Positions 25,962-35,359 of a stretch of DNA of 64,000 nucleotides are shown here, piece by piece; position 1 is the stretch's first letter; every line of letters begins with the position of its first letter. The position numbers were made by a program, and so were the translations under genes. The notes under the pieces are model-generated. The model made no database searches and was not told the origin of the DNA. It saw only the letters and a list, made by a program, of their open reading frames with translations. Source of the stretch: Erythrobacter sp. SG61-1L (GTDB lineage Bacteria > Pseudomonadota > Alphaproteobacteria > Sphingomonadales > Sphingomonadaceae); contig NZ_JXQC01000003.1 in assembly GCF_001305965.1 (NCBI RefSeq), forward strand, positions 2,380,861-2,444,860. The letters run 5' to 3'.

Positions 25962-27182
25962 ATGGCGGACATTTCTCCGCCGGACAGGCAGCGGGACGCT
26001 GCGCGACGGTCGGGCCGGGGCAAGCGGAAGGGAAAATCCCGCAGTACCGGATCGGAGGGCAGGCAATCCCGCGCTTCCGGCGAAAAGCAGGAAGCCCGGG
26101 CGAATGCGCCCGAACCGGGTGGTCGCACAAAACCCGGCATGTTTCAGGGCAATGCGGCGCCGCGTGGCCCATTGCCGTATCGCAATTCCTATGCGGCGAT
26201 CGATCTGGGCACCAATAATTGCCGCCTGCTGATCGCGCGGCCCTCCGGCAATAATTTCACCGTGATCGACGCGTTCAGCCGCGTGGTTCGGCTGGGCGAA
26301 GGGCTGGCACAGACCGGGCGCCTATCCGACGAGGCGATGGACCGCGCCGTGGGCGCGCTGCGCATTTGTTCGGAAAAGCTCAAGCGCCGCAATGTCCACC
26401 TGGCCCGTTCCGTTGCGACGGAAGCGTGCCGCAGGGCCACCAATGGCCGGGAATTCATCGAACGGGTAAAGCGCGAGACGGGCATCGTGCTGAATGTCAT
26501 CACCGCCGAAGAAGAAGCCCGCCTTGCCGTGCTGGGCTGCCACATCCTGCTGGAAAACGGCCAGGGCCCGGCCGTGATCTTCGACATTGGCGGCGGATCG
26601 ACCGAACTGGTGCTGATCGAGCAGGGCGGCCCGATTCCCGAAATCGTCGACTGGCAGAGCGTGCCCTGGGGCGTCGTCTCACTGACCGAGACCTGTGGGC
26701 ATGACGAATCGTCTGCCGAGGCGCGGGGCGCGCGCTATGCGGAAATGCGCCGGCTGGTGAGCGAAAGCTTCGCCCCCTTTGCCGAGCGTATCGCGTCCGC
26801 CCGCTCGCCCGATCTGCGCCTGCTGGGCACCAGCGGCACAGTGACGACACTGGCCAGCGTCCATCTCGACCTGCCGCAATATGATCGCAAGGCCGTGGAT
26901 GGCCTGATCGTGCCGGCCGATTCGATGCGCTCCATCAGCAGCCGCCTTTCCACTCTCTCCCCGGCAGAACGGCGGCAATTGCCCTGTATCGGCAACGAGC
27001 GAGCCGATCTGGTGGTGGCAGGCTGTGCGATTCTCGAATCGATTCTGGACATTTGGCCCGCCGAAAGGCTTGGGGTGGCGGATCGCGGCATTCGCGAAGG
27101 CATTCTGCGCAGCCTGATGAGCGCCGACAATGAAGGCGAACAGGCGCGCGCCCATCTGCGCCGGACGAAGAGGCAGGCATAG
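25962..27182 (+). CDS. ppx: Exopolyphosphatase (Ppx/GppA family)
   Basis: 406 residues from the ATG at 25962. Ppx/GppA enzymes degrade polyphosphate or pppGpp in the cytoplasm. After a basic, Arg/Lys/Ser-rich N-terminal tail of about 70 residues, the ASKHA fold starts with YAAIDLGTNNCRLLIA. The catalytic Glu region ITAEEEARLA follows, then the phosphate loop FDIGGGSTELVLI and LLGTSGTVTTLA. It is shorter than E. coli Ppx and lacks the C-terminal HD-like part, as is usual in alphaproteobacteria. The basic tail could bind polyP or RNA (inference). The stop overlaps rlmE by one base. Confidence 0.92.
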   Translation: MADISPPDRQRDAARRSGRGKRKGKSRSTGSEGRQSRASGEKQEARANAPEPGGRTKPGMFQGNAAPRGPLPYRNSYAAIDLGTNNCRLLIARPSGNNFTVIDAFSRVVRLGEGLAQTGRLSDEAMDRAVGALRICSEKLKRRNVHLARSVATEACRRATNGREFIERVKRETGIVLNVITAEEEARLAVLGCHILLENGQGPAVIFDIGGGSTELVLIEQGGPIPEIVDWQSVPWGVVSLTETCGHDESSAEARGARYAEMRRLVSESFAPFAERIASARSPDLRLLGTSGTVTTLASVHLDLPQYDRKAVDGLIVPADSMRSISSRLSTLSPAERRQLPCIGNERADLVVAGCAILESILDIWPAERLGVADRGIREGILRSLMSADNEGEQARAHLRRTKRQA

Positions 27183-27844
27183 TGAGCCGATCCGGACGCA
27201 ACCCCGAAAAGCGCGTGAAAACCGCGCGCGGCCGCACGGCCTCTTCGAATCGCTGGCTGTCGCGCCAGCTCAACGATCCTTACGTGAAACAGGCCAAGGC
27301 CGAGGGCTATCGCAGCCGCGCGGCCTACAAGCTGATCGAACTGGACGAGAAATTCGGCCTGCTGAAGGGTGCCCAGCGAGTCGTGGACCTTGGCATCGCC
27401 CCGGGCGGCTGGAGCCAGGTGGTGCGCAAGGTGGCGCCGCGCGCAGCCATTGTGGGCATCGACCTGCTGCCTACGGACCCGATCGAGGGCGTAACCATCT
27501 TCCAGATGGACTTCATGGCCGACGAGGCGCCCGAGGCGCTGGAATCGGCGCTGGACGGCCCGCCTGACCTCGTCCTGTCGGACATGGCCGCCAATACGGT
27601 GGGCCACAAGCAGACGGACCATCTGCGCACCATGGGGCTGGTGGAAACTGCCGCCGATTTCGCGATCCAGACGCTGGCACCGGGCGGCGCCTTCGTGGCC
27701 AAGGTTTTCGCAGGCGGCACCGATCCCGAACTGCTGACCCTGCTCAAGCAGAAATTCACCACCGTGAAGCACGCCAAGCCGCCTGCGAGCCGCAAGGGAT
27801 CGTCCGAGTGGTATGTGATCGCGCAGGGCTTCAAGGGCAACTGA
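27182..27844 (+). CDS. rlmE: 23S rRNA (uridine-2'-O)-methyltransferase RlmE
   Basis: 220 residues, GTG start sharing a base with the ppx stop. RlmE (FtsJ/RrmJ) methylates U2552 in the A loop. Visible: K50 in SRAAYKLIELDEK, SAM motif VVDLGIAPGGWSQV, catalytic-site DLVLSDMAANTVGHKQTD, the third Lys in GGAFVAKVF, and the terminal SSEWYVIAQGFKG with the fourth Glu. The K-D-K-E tetrad is therefore complete. Ppx-rlmE order is common in Sphingomonadales. Confidence 0.96.
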   Translation: MSRSGRNPEKRVKTARGRTASSNRWLSRQLNDPYVKQAKAEGYRSRAAYKLIELDEKFGLLKGAQRVVDLGIAPGGWSQVVRKVAPRAAIVGIDLLPTDPIEGVTIFQMDFMADEAPEALESALDGPPDLVLSDMAANTVGHKQTDHLRTMGLVETAADFAIQTLAPGGAFVAKVFAGGTDPELLTLLKQKFTTVKHAKPPASRKGSSEWYVIAQGFKGN

Positions 27845-27930
27845 GGGACTCAGCCCTCGCAAGCGCCAGCCGGCAACTCACGTTCAGACCGCAAAAATGC
27901 TTCGAGAGGCAAGGTTTCACGCTGCCTCAA

Positions 27931-28023
27931 TCGTCACCCTGAACGTGTTTCAGGGTCCATTTCTCCTGATCGGTCCGCCGCTTGTGGGGATAAATGGATG
28001 CTGAAACGAGTTCAGCAGGACGA
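27931..28023. repeat. Dispersed repeat element, CACCCTGAAC...GTTTCAGGG type
   Basis: Starts TCGTCACCCTGAACGTGTTTC and ends with GAAACGAGTTCAGCAGGACGA, giving a long imperfect inverted repeat of about 93 bases. It lies in the 278-bp gap between convergent rlmE and the cytochrome gene. Confidence 0.6.
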
Positions 28024-28071
28024 CTGCGGATGGCAAAGGTCCACCGCATCGAACATCCGCAAGTGACAAAC

Positions 28072-28100
28072 AAAAAGGGCGGGAATTACCCCGCCCTTTT
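28072..28100. terminator. Bidirectional rho-independent terminator between rlmE and the cytochrome c gene
   Basis: A perfect 11-bp stem AAAAGGGCGGG / CCCGCCCTTTT with a 6-base loop. The A run and T run on either side serve both converging transcripts. Confidence 0.85.
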
Positions 28101-28122
28101 CAATTCGGTGCTGTGCGCCGGA

Positions 28123-28755
28123 TCAGTGAGCGGCGGGGGCCGCTTCTGCTGCCGGAGCTTCCGAACCTTCCGCGGCAGGCGCTTCGCCTTCGGCCGGAGC
28201 CGCGGCAGCGTCTTCAGCCGGAGCGGCATCGGCGGCCGGCAGGGGCAGGTTCGAGCCCTTGGTGTTGAGGAAGGCGATCAGGTTGGCGCGGTCTTCCGGA
28301 TTGGAAAGGCCGGCGAAGCTCATCTTCGTGCCATTGGCGAAACCGCGCGGGCTCTTCAGCCATGCGTCGAGGTTTTCGAAGGTCCACTCACCGCCATGGC
28401 CCGAAAGGGCGCTGGAGAAGGCGAAACCGCCACGGCCCTGGGCAATGCCTTCACCCACGACTGCGAACAGATTCGGGCCGATGCCGTTGGCAGCGCCCTG
28501 ATCGATCGTGTGGCAGGAAACGCACTTGGAGAAGATCTTCTCGCCCTTGGCGGGATCGGCTGCTGCAAGCAGGGTGTTGAGCGACGGGCCGGAGCCCGCG
28601 CCTTCTTCCGCGACGCCAGCGATCGGGAAGCCCATCTCGTGCGGACGGTGGTGCTTGTCGGCCTGAAAATACATGCCGCTCAGGATCGAAAGGCCAAGGG
28701 CCACGATACCTGAAAAGAGAAGCCATCCGGCAAAGGTGTTGAAACGGTCGGTCAT
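28123..28755 (-). CDS. Membrane-anchored c-type cytochrome (CycM/c552-like)
   Basis: 210 residues. One N-terminal membrane anchor (about 8-29) leaves a periplasmic class I cytochrome c. Haem site C78VSCH82, PNLFAVVG after it, and the distal Met145 in GTKMSFAGL. Such CycM-type proteins carry electrons from the bc1 complex to terminal oxidases. The last 40 residues are an Ala/Pro/Glu-rich disordered tail, which may be a spacer to partner complexes. Monocistronic between a terminator and divergent pheA. Confidence 0.93.
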   Translation of the reverse strand: MTDRFNTFAGWLLFSGIVALGLSILSGMYFQADKHHRPHEMGFPIAGVAEEGAGSGPSLNTLLAAADPAKGEKIFSKCVSCHTIDQGAANGIGPNLFAVVGEGIAQGRGGFAFSSALSGHGGEWTFENLDAWLKSPRGFANGTKMSFAGLSNPEDRANLIAFLNTKGSNLPLPAADAAPAEDAAAAPAEGEAPAAEGSEAPAAEAAPAAH

Positions 28756-28870
28756 CCGTGATCTGTCCGGGCGATTGGAGTTTGGGCGCCGCTCTAGTCA
28801 GCCCCCGCGCGCTTCGCAAGTGTCAACGTGACTTGTTCGCACAGCCCACTGCGTTTAGGCGCTTTGCACA

Positions 28871-29764
28871 ATGCACAGCTTCCCTGCCCCCGCGCTCGCC
28901 CTGGTCGAGCAGATGACCGCTTCGGCGGCCGAAGATCCCGCGCGCGCGATCGCCTTTCAGGGCGCTCCGGGCGCCAATTCCCACCGCGCCGCGCTGGAAT
29001 ATGCGCCGGAATGCCTGCCTTTGCCGTGCTTCAGCTTCGAAGACGCGCTGGATGCAGTGAAGGCCGGTCGTGCGGGGGCCGCGATCATCCCGATCGAGAA
29101 TTCCCAGCACGGGCGCGTGGCGGATATTCATTTTCTGCTGCCCGAAAGCGGGCTGTCCATCGTGGGCGAATATTTCCTGCCGATCACCTATACGGTGATG
29201 GGAATCGGCCCCGGCCCCTATACGGCGGCCTTTAGTCACCCCCAGGCACTGGGTCAGACGCGCCATTATCTGCGCAGCCACGGCATCGTGCCGATGGCCT
29301 ATGCCGATACTGCGGGCGCGGCGGCCTATGTGAAGGAAATGGGCGACCCCAAGGCCTGCGCCATCGCGCCCAAGATCGCGGCCGAGCTTTATGACCTCAC
29401 CGTCGCGGCGGAAGGCGTGGCCGATGCGGATGACAACACCACGCGTTTCGTCCTGCTGGCGAAAGAGCCGCTCGACCCGGCAACGCTGGAAGACGAACCT
29501 GCGATGACCACCTTCGTCTTCGAAGTGAAGAATGTGCCCGCCGCGCTTTACAAGGCACTGGGCGGGTTTGCCACCAATGGCGTGAACATGACCAAGCTGG
29601 AAAGCTATCAGGCGGGAGCGAGCTTTGCCGCGACCATGTTCTTTGTCGATATTGTCGGCCGCCCGGGCGAACCGAATGTGGACCGCGCGCTGGAGGAACT
29701 GAAGTTCCATTCCAAGGAAGTGCGCCTGCTGGGCAGCTATCGCATGGCGCGCGAACGCGGCTAG
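28871..29764 (+). CDS. pheA: Prephenate dehydratase
   Basis: 297 residues. Monofunctional enzyme converting prephenate to phenylpyruvate for phenylalanine synthesis. The catalytic domain (25-200) includes AFQGAPGANSHRAA, IIPIENSQHGRV and the active-site DDNTTRF (T191-R192-F193). An ACT regulatory domain spans 213-290; its usual ESRP is replaced by ESYQ, as in other alphaproteobacterial enzymes. The start ATG at 28871 keeps the first 27 residues ahead of the fold. No chorismate mutase fusion. Confidence 0.96.
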   Translation: MHSFPAPALALVEQMTASAAEDPARAIAFQGAPGANSHRAALEYAPECLPLPCFSFEDALDAVKAGRAGAAIIPIENSQHGRVADIHFLLPESGLSIVGEYFLPITYTVMGIGPGPYTAAFSHPQALGQTRHYLRSHGIVPMAYADTAGAAAYVKEMGDPKACAIAPKIAAELYDLTVAAEGVADADDNTTRFVLLAKEPLDPATLEDEPAMTTFVFEVKNVPAALYKALGGFATNGVNMTKLESYQAGASFAATMFFVDIVGRPGEPNVDRALEELKFHSKEVRLLGSYRMARERG

Positions 29765-29887
29765 GCTGCTTCGCGGCGGCGCCTTCCGGCCCCTGCAAGG
29801 CAGCCTGGAACGCCCGATAAGAGATTGATCCCGTTTCGGGTCCAGTCGTTGCTTGCGCGGCCCGCGTGGCCATGCCACCACCGGCCG

Positions 29888-30571
29888 GTGACGAGGGCAT
29901 CGGGCGAAATCGCTGGGGGGACGGCTGCCGGGTCCGCATCCGATGCGGTGCGCGATTGGGAAGCCGTGCGCGCCAATGCGGACATCCAGTTCGCGCCCGT
30001 CCAGATGCCCGAACAGGCCCCGCCACCCGACTGGCTGCTGCGCTTCCTGCAATGGCTGGGCGAGGTTTTCCGCCCGATCGCCGATGCGCTGGGCCTGTCC
30101 TGGCCGGTATTCAAATGGATTCTGCTTGGCATCGCCGTACTGGCCGTGCTGGCGCTGCTGTGGCGTCTGCTGGCCCCCATCGCGCGAATCCGCTTCGCCG
30201 GAAGCAGCCCCTCCGCCCCGGATGAAGGCTGGGCACCGGAACGCAGTGCCGCCATTGCCCTGCTGGAAGATGCGGACCGACTGGCGGCGGAAGGCCGGTT
30301 CGACGAGGCGACTCATCTCCTGCTGCAGCGCAGTGTTGCCCAGATCGCGCAGGCCCGGCCGGACTGGCTCGAACCGTCCAGCACCGCGCGCGAGATTGCG
30401 GCCCTGCCTGCCCTGCCAGATAATGCGCGCCGCGCCTTTTCGACCATAGCCACTCGGGTGGAGCGCAGCCTGTTCGCGCTGCGCCGCCTCGAATCGGAGG
30501 ATTGGCTCGCCGCCCGCGCGGCCTATGCCGATTTCGCGCTGGCCGATTTCCGCAGCGGGGCAGCCGCATGA
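29888..30571 (+). CDS. DUF4129 domain membrane protein
   Basis: About 227 residues if the GTG at 29888 is used; a TTG at 29825 would add 21. Start is uncertain. One membrane helix around residues 75-100 (KWILLGIAVLAVLALLWRLL) is followed by the cytoplasmic DUF4129 helical domain (EGRFDEATHLLLQRSV... VERSLFALRRL). DUF4129 often accompanies MoxR ATPases and DUF58 proteins. It overlaps the DUF4350 gene by ATGA, so it opens a tightly coupled operon. Molecular function unknown. Confidence 0.8.
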   Translation: MTRASGEIAGGTAAGSASDAVRDWEAVRANADIQFAPVQMPEQAPPPDWLLRFLQWLGEVFRPIADALGLSWPVFKWILLGIAVLAVLALLWRLLAPIARIRFAGSSPSAPDEGWAPERSAAIALLEDADRLAAEGRFDEATHLLLQRSVAQIAQARPDWLEPSSTAREIAALPALPDNARRAFSTIATRVERSLFALRRLESEDWLAARAAYADFALADFRSGAAA

Positions 30572-31893
30572 GCACCTCCGCCACGCCGCATGTGTCCGGG
30601 CCAGCACCCTTTTCAGGCAAGGCCGTGCTGGGCCTGCTGCTGTTTGGCGCCCTCGCCTTTCTGGCCGCGCTCTATTTCATGGGCGCTGGCGCCACGGGCG
30701 ATAGCGGTAATGACGGCGGCGGCCATGCTGCGGGCGATGGACTCAACGGTTATACCGCGCTGGCCGAACTGCTGGAAAAACGCGGCAATGAAGTAAGCTT
30801 CCTGCGCAATCCCGGGCAGCTCGATCCCGATGCACTGCTGGTGCTGACACCGCCGCTCCATGCCGATGCGGAGGAGATCGACCGGATCATCTCGGACCAT
30901 CGCCGCACCGGGCCGACCCTGCTGATCCTTCCCAAATGGCAGGCGTCCCCCATCCCCGCTTCCCTGGCAGTGAAGGCGGAAGAAGGCTGGGTATTCCTGT
31001 TCGGCGCTGACAGCCCGGAATGGGCAGCCGAGATCGGCCGGAAAGGCATGCTCAAGGCTTCGGTTTCCATCCGGCAGTCGGGCACTCGCATCGGGTGGCA
31101 GGGGCTGGGACAGCGCGGCATCCTGCCTGATGCGGATGCCGTGCAGTCCATGACATCTACCGAGATGGTCCCGCTGGTCGGCGCGTCTGATGGCCGCGTG
31201 CTTGCAGGGTTCTGGAACGATGGCGGATATTATCCCGACCTGTCCGACTGGGCCGGGGTCGAACCCCGCGACGATGACAAGGCCGATGAAGAATTGTGGC
31301 CGGTCGTGATCGTGGCCGAACCCGATCTGATGAACAATTATGGCCTGGCCGACAGGGACCGGGCAATGGTGGCCCTGACCATCGTGAGCGCCGCGCTGGA
31401 AGATTACGACCTGCCCGTGGCCTTCGACCTGACGCTGAACGGGCTGGGCCTGCAGCCCAATCTGCTCACCCTGGCTTTCACGCCGCCCTTCCTGGCAGCA
31501 ACCCTGTGTTTCATCATCGCTGCCATCGTGGTGGCATGGCGCGCATTCAGGCGCTTCGGCCCGCCGCTGGTGGCCATGCCCGTCTTCGCTTTCGGCAAGA
31601 GACAGCTGGCCACTAACGGTGCGGCACTGATCCAGCGTTCCAAGCGGCTCTACCTGCTGGGCGCGCCCTATGCCGCGATCCTGCGTGGCCGCGTGGCGCA
31701 TGCGCTGGGGATCAGGCCCGGCGGTGACGCCGCACATACGGAAAGCGAGATCGACCGGCTGCTGGAGCGGCGCGGGATCGAGCCGGCCAATTTCACGACC
31801 CATGCAGAGGCCCTGCGCGCCGCGCGCACTCCGCATGAATTGCTGCGCCATGCGCATGCGCTGAAGACCATCGAAAGGAAGCTTGCCCGATGA
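30568..31893 (+). CDS. DUF4350 domain membrane protein
   Basis: 441 residues from the ATG at 30568. TM1 (about 22-40) is followed by an extracytoplasmic region to about residue 310 that begins with [20 protein letters not shown] and resembles a GATase-like fold ([21 protein letters not shown]). A second helix sits at about 312-335, and a cytoplasmic tail of about 105 residues ends the protein. This is the DUF4350 architecture, found beside MoxR, DUF58 and DUF4129. Start and stop overlap both neighbours by ATGA. No enzymatic residues identified. Confidence 0.82.
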   Translation: MSTSATPHVSGPAPFSGKAVLGLLLFGALAFLAALYFMGAGATGDSGNDGGGHAAGDGLNGYTALAELLEKRGNEVSFLRNPGQLDPDALLVLTPPLHADAEEIDRIISDHRRTGPTLLILPKWQASPIPASLAVKAEEGWVFLFGADSPEWAAEIGRKGMLKASVSIRQSGTRIGWQGLGQRGILPDADAVQSMTSTEMVPLVGASDGRVLAGFWNDGGYYPDLSDWAGVEPRDDDKADEELWPVVIVAEPDLMNNYGLADRDRAMVALTIVSAALEDYDLPVAFDLTLNGLGLQPNLLTLAFTPPFLAATLCFIIAAIVVAWRAFRRFGPPLVAMPVFAFGKRQLATNGAALIQRSKRLYLLGAPYAAILRGRVAHALGIRPGGDAAHTESEIDRLLERRGIEPANFTTHAEALRAARTPHELLRHAHALKTIERKLAR

Positions 31894-32852
31894 CCACGAC
31901 GCTTGCAGACGTCCGCGCGCTCGCGGATTCCATCCGCGCCGAAATGGCCAAGGCGGTGGTGGGCCAGCATGAAACCATCGAACACCTGCTGATCGCGCTG
32001 GTCAGCCAGGGCCATGTGCTGCTGGAAGGTCCGCCGGGAACCGCAAAGACCTTCCTTGCCCAGTGCTTCGCCCAGACGCTCGGCCTCGATTTCGGGCGCA
32101 TCCAGTTTACGCCGGACCTGCTGCCGGGCGACATTCTGGGTTCCAACCTGTTCAACTTCCAGACCAGCCAGTTCACGCTGACGCGCGGGCCGATCTTCTG
32201 CGAATTGCTGCTGGCCGATGAAATCAACCGCACGCCGCCCAAGACGCAGGCCGCCCTGCTGGAGGCGATGCAGGAACGCCGGGTGACGCTGGATGGCGAA
32301 ACCCACGCCCTGCCCAATCACTTCATGGTGGTGGCAACCCAGAACCCGATCGAGAATCAGGGCGTCTATCCCCTGCCCGAGGCGCAGCTTGACCGTTTCC
32401 TGTTCAAGCTGCTGATCCCCTATCCCAGCGCCGAGGAAGAAGCGGCAATCGTCACCCGCTTCGGCGAGCGGAGCGGCCCACCCCACCCGGCCGATTTCGG
32501 CGTTTCGCGCGTAACCGATGCCGCCACGCTGAACGCCGTGGCCGATGCCGCCAAGACGGTTACTCTGGCGCAGGAAGTGATCGAATATATCGTGCGGCTG
32601 GTGCGGGCCACGCGCGAATCGGCCGAACTGGCCAGCGGCGCATCGCCCCGCGCGGCCGTGCTGATGGCCAATGCCGCCCGCGCCCGGGCCGCGCTGGCCG
32701 GCCGCGACTATGTGCTGCCTGACGATGTGAAGGCACTGGCCACCGCCGTGCTGCGCCACCGCCTGCTGCTGTCGCCCGTGGCCGAGATCGAAGGCCGCCA
32801 GATCGAAGACCTGGTGACCCAGCTGGTCGAGCAGACCGAGGCCCCGCGCTGA
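31890..32852 (+). CDS. MoxR family AAA+ ATPase
   Basis: 320 residues, cytoplasmic. MoxR ATPases act as chaperones in maturing or assembling protein complexes. Walker A GPPGTAKT (47-54), Walker B LLLADEIN (about 107-114), sensor [12 protein letters not shown] and the AAA_lid domain after residue 230 are all visible. The ATQNPIEN motif identifies the MoxR group. Gene order with DUF58 right after is the classic pair. ATGA overlap with DUF4350. Confidence 0.95.
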   Translation: MTTTLADVRALADSIRAEMAKAVVGQHETIEHLLIALVSQGHVLLEGPPGTAKTFLAQCFAQTLGLDFGRIQFTPDLLPGDILGSNLFNFQTSQFTLTRGPIFCELLLADEINRTPPKTQAALLEAMQERRVTLDGETHALPNHFMVVATQNPIENQGVYPLPEAQLDRFLFKLLIPYPSAEEEAAIVTRFGERSGPPHPADFGVSRVTDAATLNAVADAAKTVTLAQEVIEYIVRLVRATRESAELASGASPRAAVLMANAARARAALAGRDYVLPDDVKALATAVLRHRLLLSPVAEIEGRQIEDLVTQLVEQTEAPR

Positions 32853-32856
32853 TCGC

Positions 32857-34176
32857 ATGATCGTTCCGACCGCCCGCAGTCTGGCCCTTGCCGCTTTCGG
32901 CGCGCCTGTCGCGCTGCTGGTGGCATCCAGCGCGCCCAGCGCGTGGATCGTCGCCCCGGCGGCGTGTTTCGCGCTGCTGGTGCTGGTGGTGCTGGACGGG
33001 CTGGTAGCGGGCGTGCTGACCGATCTGCGAGTGATCGCGCCGGCCGATGCGGAAATCGGGCAGGAACTGGACGTGACGGTTCTGGCCGATATTGCCGGGC
33101 GAACCATGGGCGGGTTGCCCGAGGCAGCGCTGGCCTTCGATCCGCGGCTTGGCGATGGCGGCAAGGCACAGCTGCGTCTCACCGCCGATCCGGCCAGCAG
33201 CAGCTTTGTGGGCCGCGCGCAGTTAACACCCGTGCGGCGCGGCACGGGGGAAGTCTCTCGCATCTGGCTGCGCTGGCCCGGCCCGCTGGGCCTTGCCCAC
33301 CGCCAGACCACGCGCGATCTGGAAACGAAAATCCGCATCTGGCCGGACCTTACCCCGGTGCGTTCCCCGGCTTTGCAGACCTTTCTGCGCGATGCCCAGT
33401 TCGGCCTGATCGCCCGGCGCATCCGGGGCGAAGGCACCCAGTTCGAGGCCTTGCGCGAATATGAGCCGGGGATGGATCGCCGCCGGATCGACTGGAAAAG
33501 CTCCGCCCGGCAGACCCGGCTTTATGCCCGCGAGAACGAGAGCGAGCGCAACAACCAGATCGTGTTCGCCTTCGATTGCGGTCAGGCCATGTGCGAGCCG
33601 GTGGACGGGTTGCCCCGGATCGACCGGGCAGTCTCCGCCGCGCTCACATCCGCCTATGTCGCGCTGAAGGGCGGGGACAAGGTCGCCCTGTTCGGCTTCG
33701 GCCAGCGGCCCGAATTGTTCACGCCCTTCGTCACTGACAGCCGCCAGTTCCACCGCCTGCAAAGCGCGGCATCCGATCTGGATTATCACGCGGCGGAACC
33801 GAATTTCACCCTCGCCCTCGCCACGCTTGCCTCGCAGCTCAAGCGCCGCTCGCTGATCGTGCTGTTTTCCGATTTCACCGATCCCACCAGCGCGCAGCTG
33901 ATGGTGGAAAGCATCGGCCGCCTTGTGGAGCGCCATCTGGTGCTGTTCGTGACGCTGGAGGATACGGAACTGGCCAGCCTTGCCCAGGCCGATCCTGAAA
34001 CGGTGAACGACGTGGCAGTGGCAGTCACCGCCGGTACGCTGGCCCGCCAGCGCGCCATCGTGCTGCAGAAGCTGCGCCAGCTGAATGTCGACGTGATCGA
34101 GGCCCCCTGGCAGGCCGTCACCTATCGCCTGATCGACCGTTATCTGGACATCAAGCGCAGCGGGAGCATCGGATGA
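32857..34176 (+). CDS. DUF58 domain protein (MoxR-associated, vWA-like)
   Basis: 439 residues. Two N-terminal membrane helices (about 5-50) are followed by a beta-rich region and the DUF58 core GTQFEALREYEPGMDRRRID, whose RxYxxGD/MD-like pattern is the family signature. A vWA-like C-terminal half follows: IVFAFDCGQAM and LIVLFSDFTDP give D residues of a MIDAS-like site, though DCGQAM replaces the usual DxSxS. MoxR partners of this type may act in metal insertion or complex assembly. Follows moxR by 4 bp. Confidence 0.9.
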   Translation: MIVPTARSLALAAFGAPVALLVASSAPSAWIVAPAACFALLVLVVLDGLVAGVLTDLRVIAPADAEIGQELDVTVLADIAGRTMGGLPEAALAFDPRLGDGGKAQLRLTADPASSSFVGRAQLTPVRRGTGEVSRIWLRWPGPLGLAHRQTTRDLETKIRIWPDLTPVRSPALQTFLRDAQFGLIARRIRGEGTQFEALREYEPGMDRRRIDWKSSARQTRLYARENESERNNQIVFAFDCGQAMCEPVDGLPRIDRAVSAALTSAYVALKGGDKVALFGFGQRPELFTPFVTDSRQFHRLQSAASDLDYHAAEPNFTLALATLASQLKRRSLIVLFSDFTDPTSAQLMVESIGRLVERHLVLFVTLEDTELASLAQADPETVNDVAVAVTAGTLARQRAIVLQKLRQLNVDVIEAPWQAVTYRLIDRYLDIKRSGSIG

Positions 34177-34187
34177 TGGGGCGCCTT

Positions 34188-34284
34188 TCGTCATTGCGAG
34201 GGGCTGAAAGCCCCGCGGCAATCCAGCGCCGAGCGCGCAACCGCCCTGGATCGCGTCGTCGTCTGCGCCTCCTCGCAATGACGA
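34188..34284. repeat. Dispersed palindromic repeat, TCGTCATTGCGAG family, copy 2
   Basis: A 97-base element with the same TCGTCATTGCGAGG / CCTCGCAATGACGA ends. It lies inside the operon between the DUF58 and SpoIIM genes, the only place where the operon genes do not touch. Confidence 0.8.
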
Positions 34285-34300
34285 GGGAGGCACTTCGTCC

Positions 34301-35359
34301 ATGAAGCCGATCAGCCAATTCTTCCGTTCCAAGCCAATCGAGGAACTGCCCGACATCGAAGCGGCCAGCCTGCGATCCGACCGTTTCCGGCTGGAGCGCG
34401 AGCAGGACTGGAAACGGCTGGAGGCGATCCTCAAGCGCATGGAGGGCGGGCGACTGCGCAAGGTGCCGGACGAGGATCTGCTGGACCTGCCCGCGCTTTA
34501 TCGCACTGCTGCCTCCAGCCTTGCCATTGCGCGCGAAACCTCACTCGATGCAGCAACGCTGGCCTATCTGGAATCGCTGGTGCAGCGCGCATGGTTTCAG
34601 GTCTATGGCCCGCGCAGTTCGCTGATCGGCTGGCTGCGGCGCTTCTTCGGCGGCGGGTGGAGCGCATCGGTGCGCGAAATATGGCTGGAACTGTGCATCT
34701 CGCTGGCCGTGATGGTGGCGGGCGCGGTGGTCGGCTGGCTGCTGTGCGCGCGCGATCAGGCCTGGTATTATTCGCTGGTCCCGAACCAATTCGCCGATAC
34801 CCGCATCCCCGGCGCATCGCGTGCGGTGCTGGAAAAATCGCTCAGCGGCGCGGAAAGCGCGGACGGCCTTTCTCTGTTTTCCGCCGCATTGTTCAGCAAC
34901 AATGCCCGCGTGGCGATTCTTGCCTTCGCACTGGGCTTTGCCTTCGGCATCCCTTCGCTGATGCTGCTGATGCAGAATCTGGCAACGCTGGGCGCGATGC
35001 TGTGGCTTTTTCACGGGCAAGGGCTGACGCTGGACTTTGCCGCATGGCTTTCCGTCCACGGCACGACCGAACTGTTCGCGATCCTGCTGGCAGGGGCAGC
35101 GGGCCTGCATATCGGCCGATCCATGGCCTTTCCGGGCGAGCGCACCGTCATCGCGGCCGCCGCCGCCAGCGGGCAGCGCGCGGCGCAGGTTATGGCCGGG
35201 GTTGTGCTGATGATGGTGGTGGCCGCCGTGCTGGAGAGCTTTGCCCGCCAACTGGTCACCGATACTGGCGAAAGGCTGCTTATCGGCGGCACCATGCTGG
35301 CCTTCTGGCTGGCCTATTTCTTCGCCTTCCAGCGCAGCGTGGACCGCAGTGGCGAATGA
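34301..35359 (+). CDS. Stage II sporulation protein M (SpoIIM/DUF95) family membrane protein
   Basis: 352 residues. The N-terminal 110 residues are helical and soluble; about five to six membrane helices follow (ELCISLAVMVAGAVVGWLL; ARVAILAFALGFAFGIPSLM; AGLHIGRSMAFPG; AAQVMAGVVLMMVVAAVLES; LIGGTMLAFWLAYFFAF). SpoIIM in spore formers supports peptidoglycan degradation during engulfment. This organism is not a spore former, so the role here must differ; linkage to MoxR, DUF58 and RDD suggests an envelope complex. ATGA overlap with the RDD gene. Confidence 0.85.
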   Translation: MKPISQFFRSKPIEELPDIEAASLRSDRFRLEREQDWKRLEAILKRMEGGRLRKVPDEDLLDLPALYRTAASSLAIARETSLDAATLAYLESLVQRAWFQVYGPRSSLIGWLRRFFGGGWSASVREIWLELCISLAVMVAGAVVGWLLCARDQAWYYSLVPNQFADTRIPGASRAVLEKSLSGAESADGLSLFSAALFSNNARVAILAFALGFAFGIPSLMLLMQNLATLGAMLWLFHGQGLTLDFAAWLSVHGTTELFAILLAGAAGLHIGRSMAFPGERTVIAAAAASGQRAAQVMAGVVLMMVVAAVLESFARQLVTDTGERLLIGGTMLAFWLAYFFAFQRSVDRSGE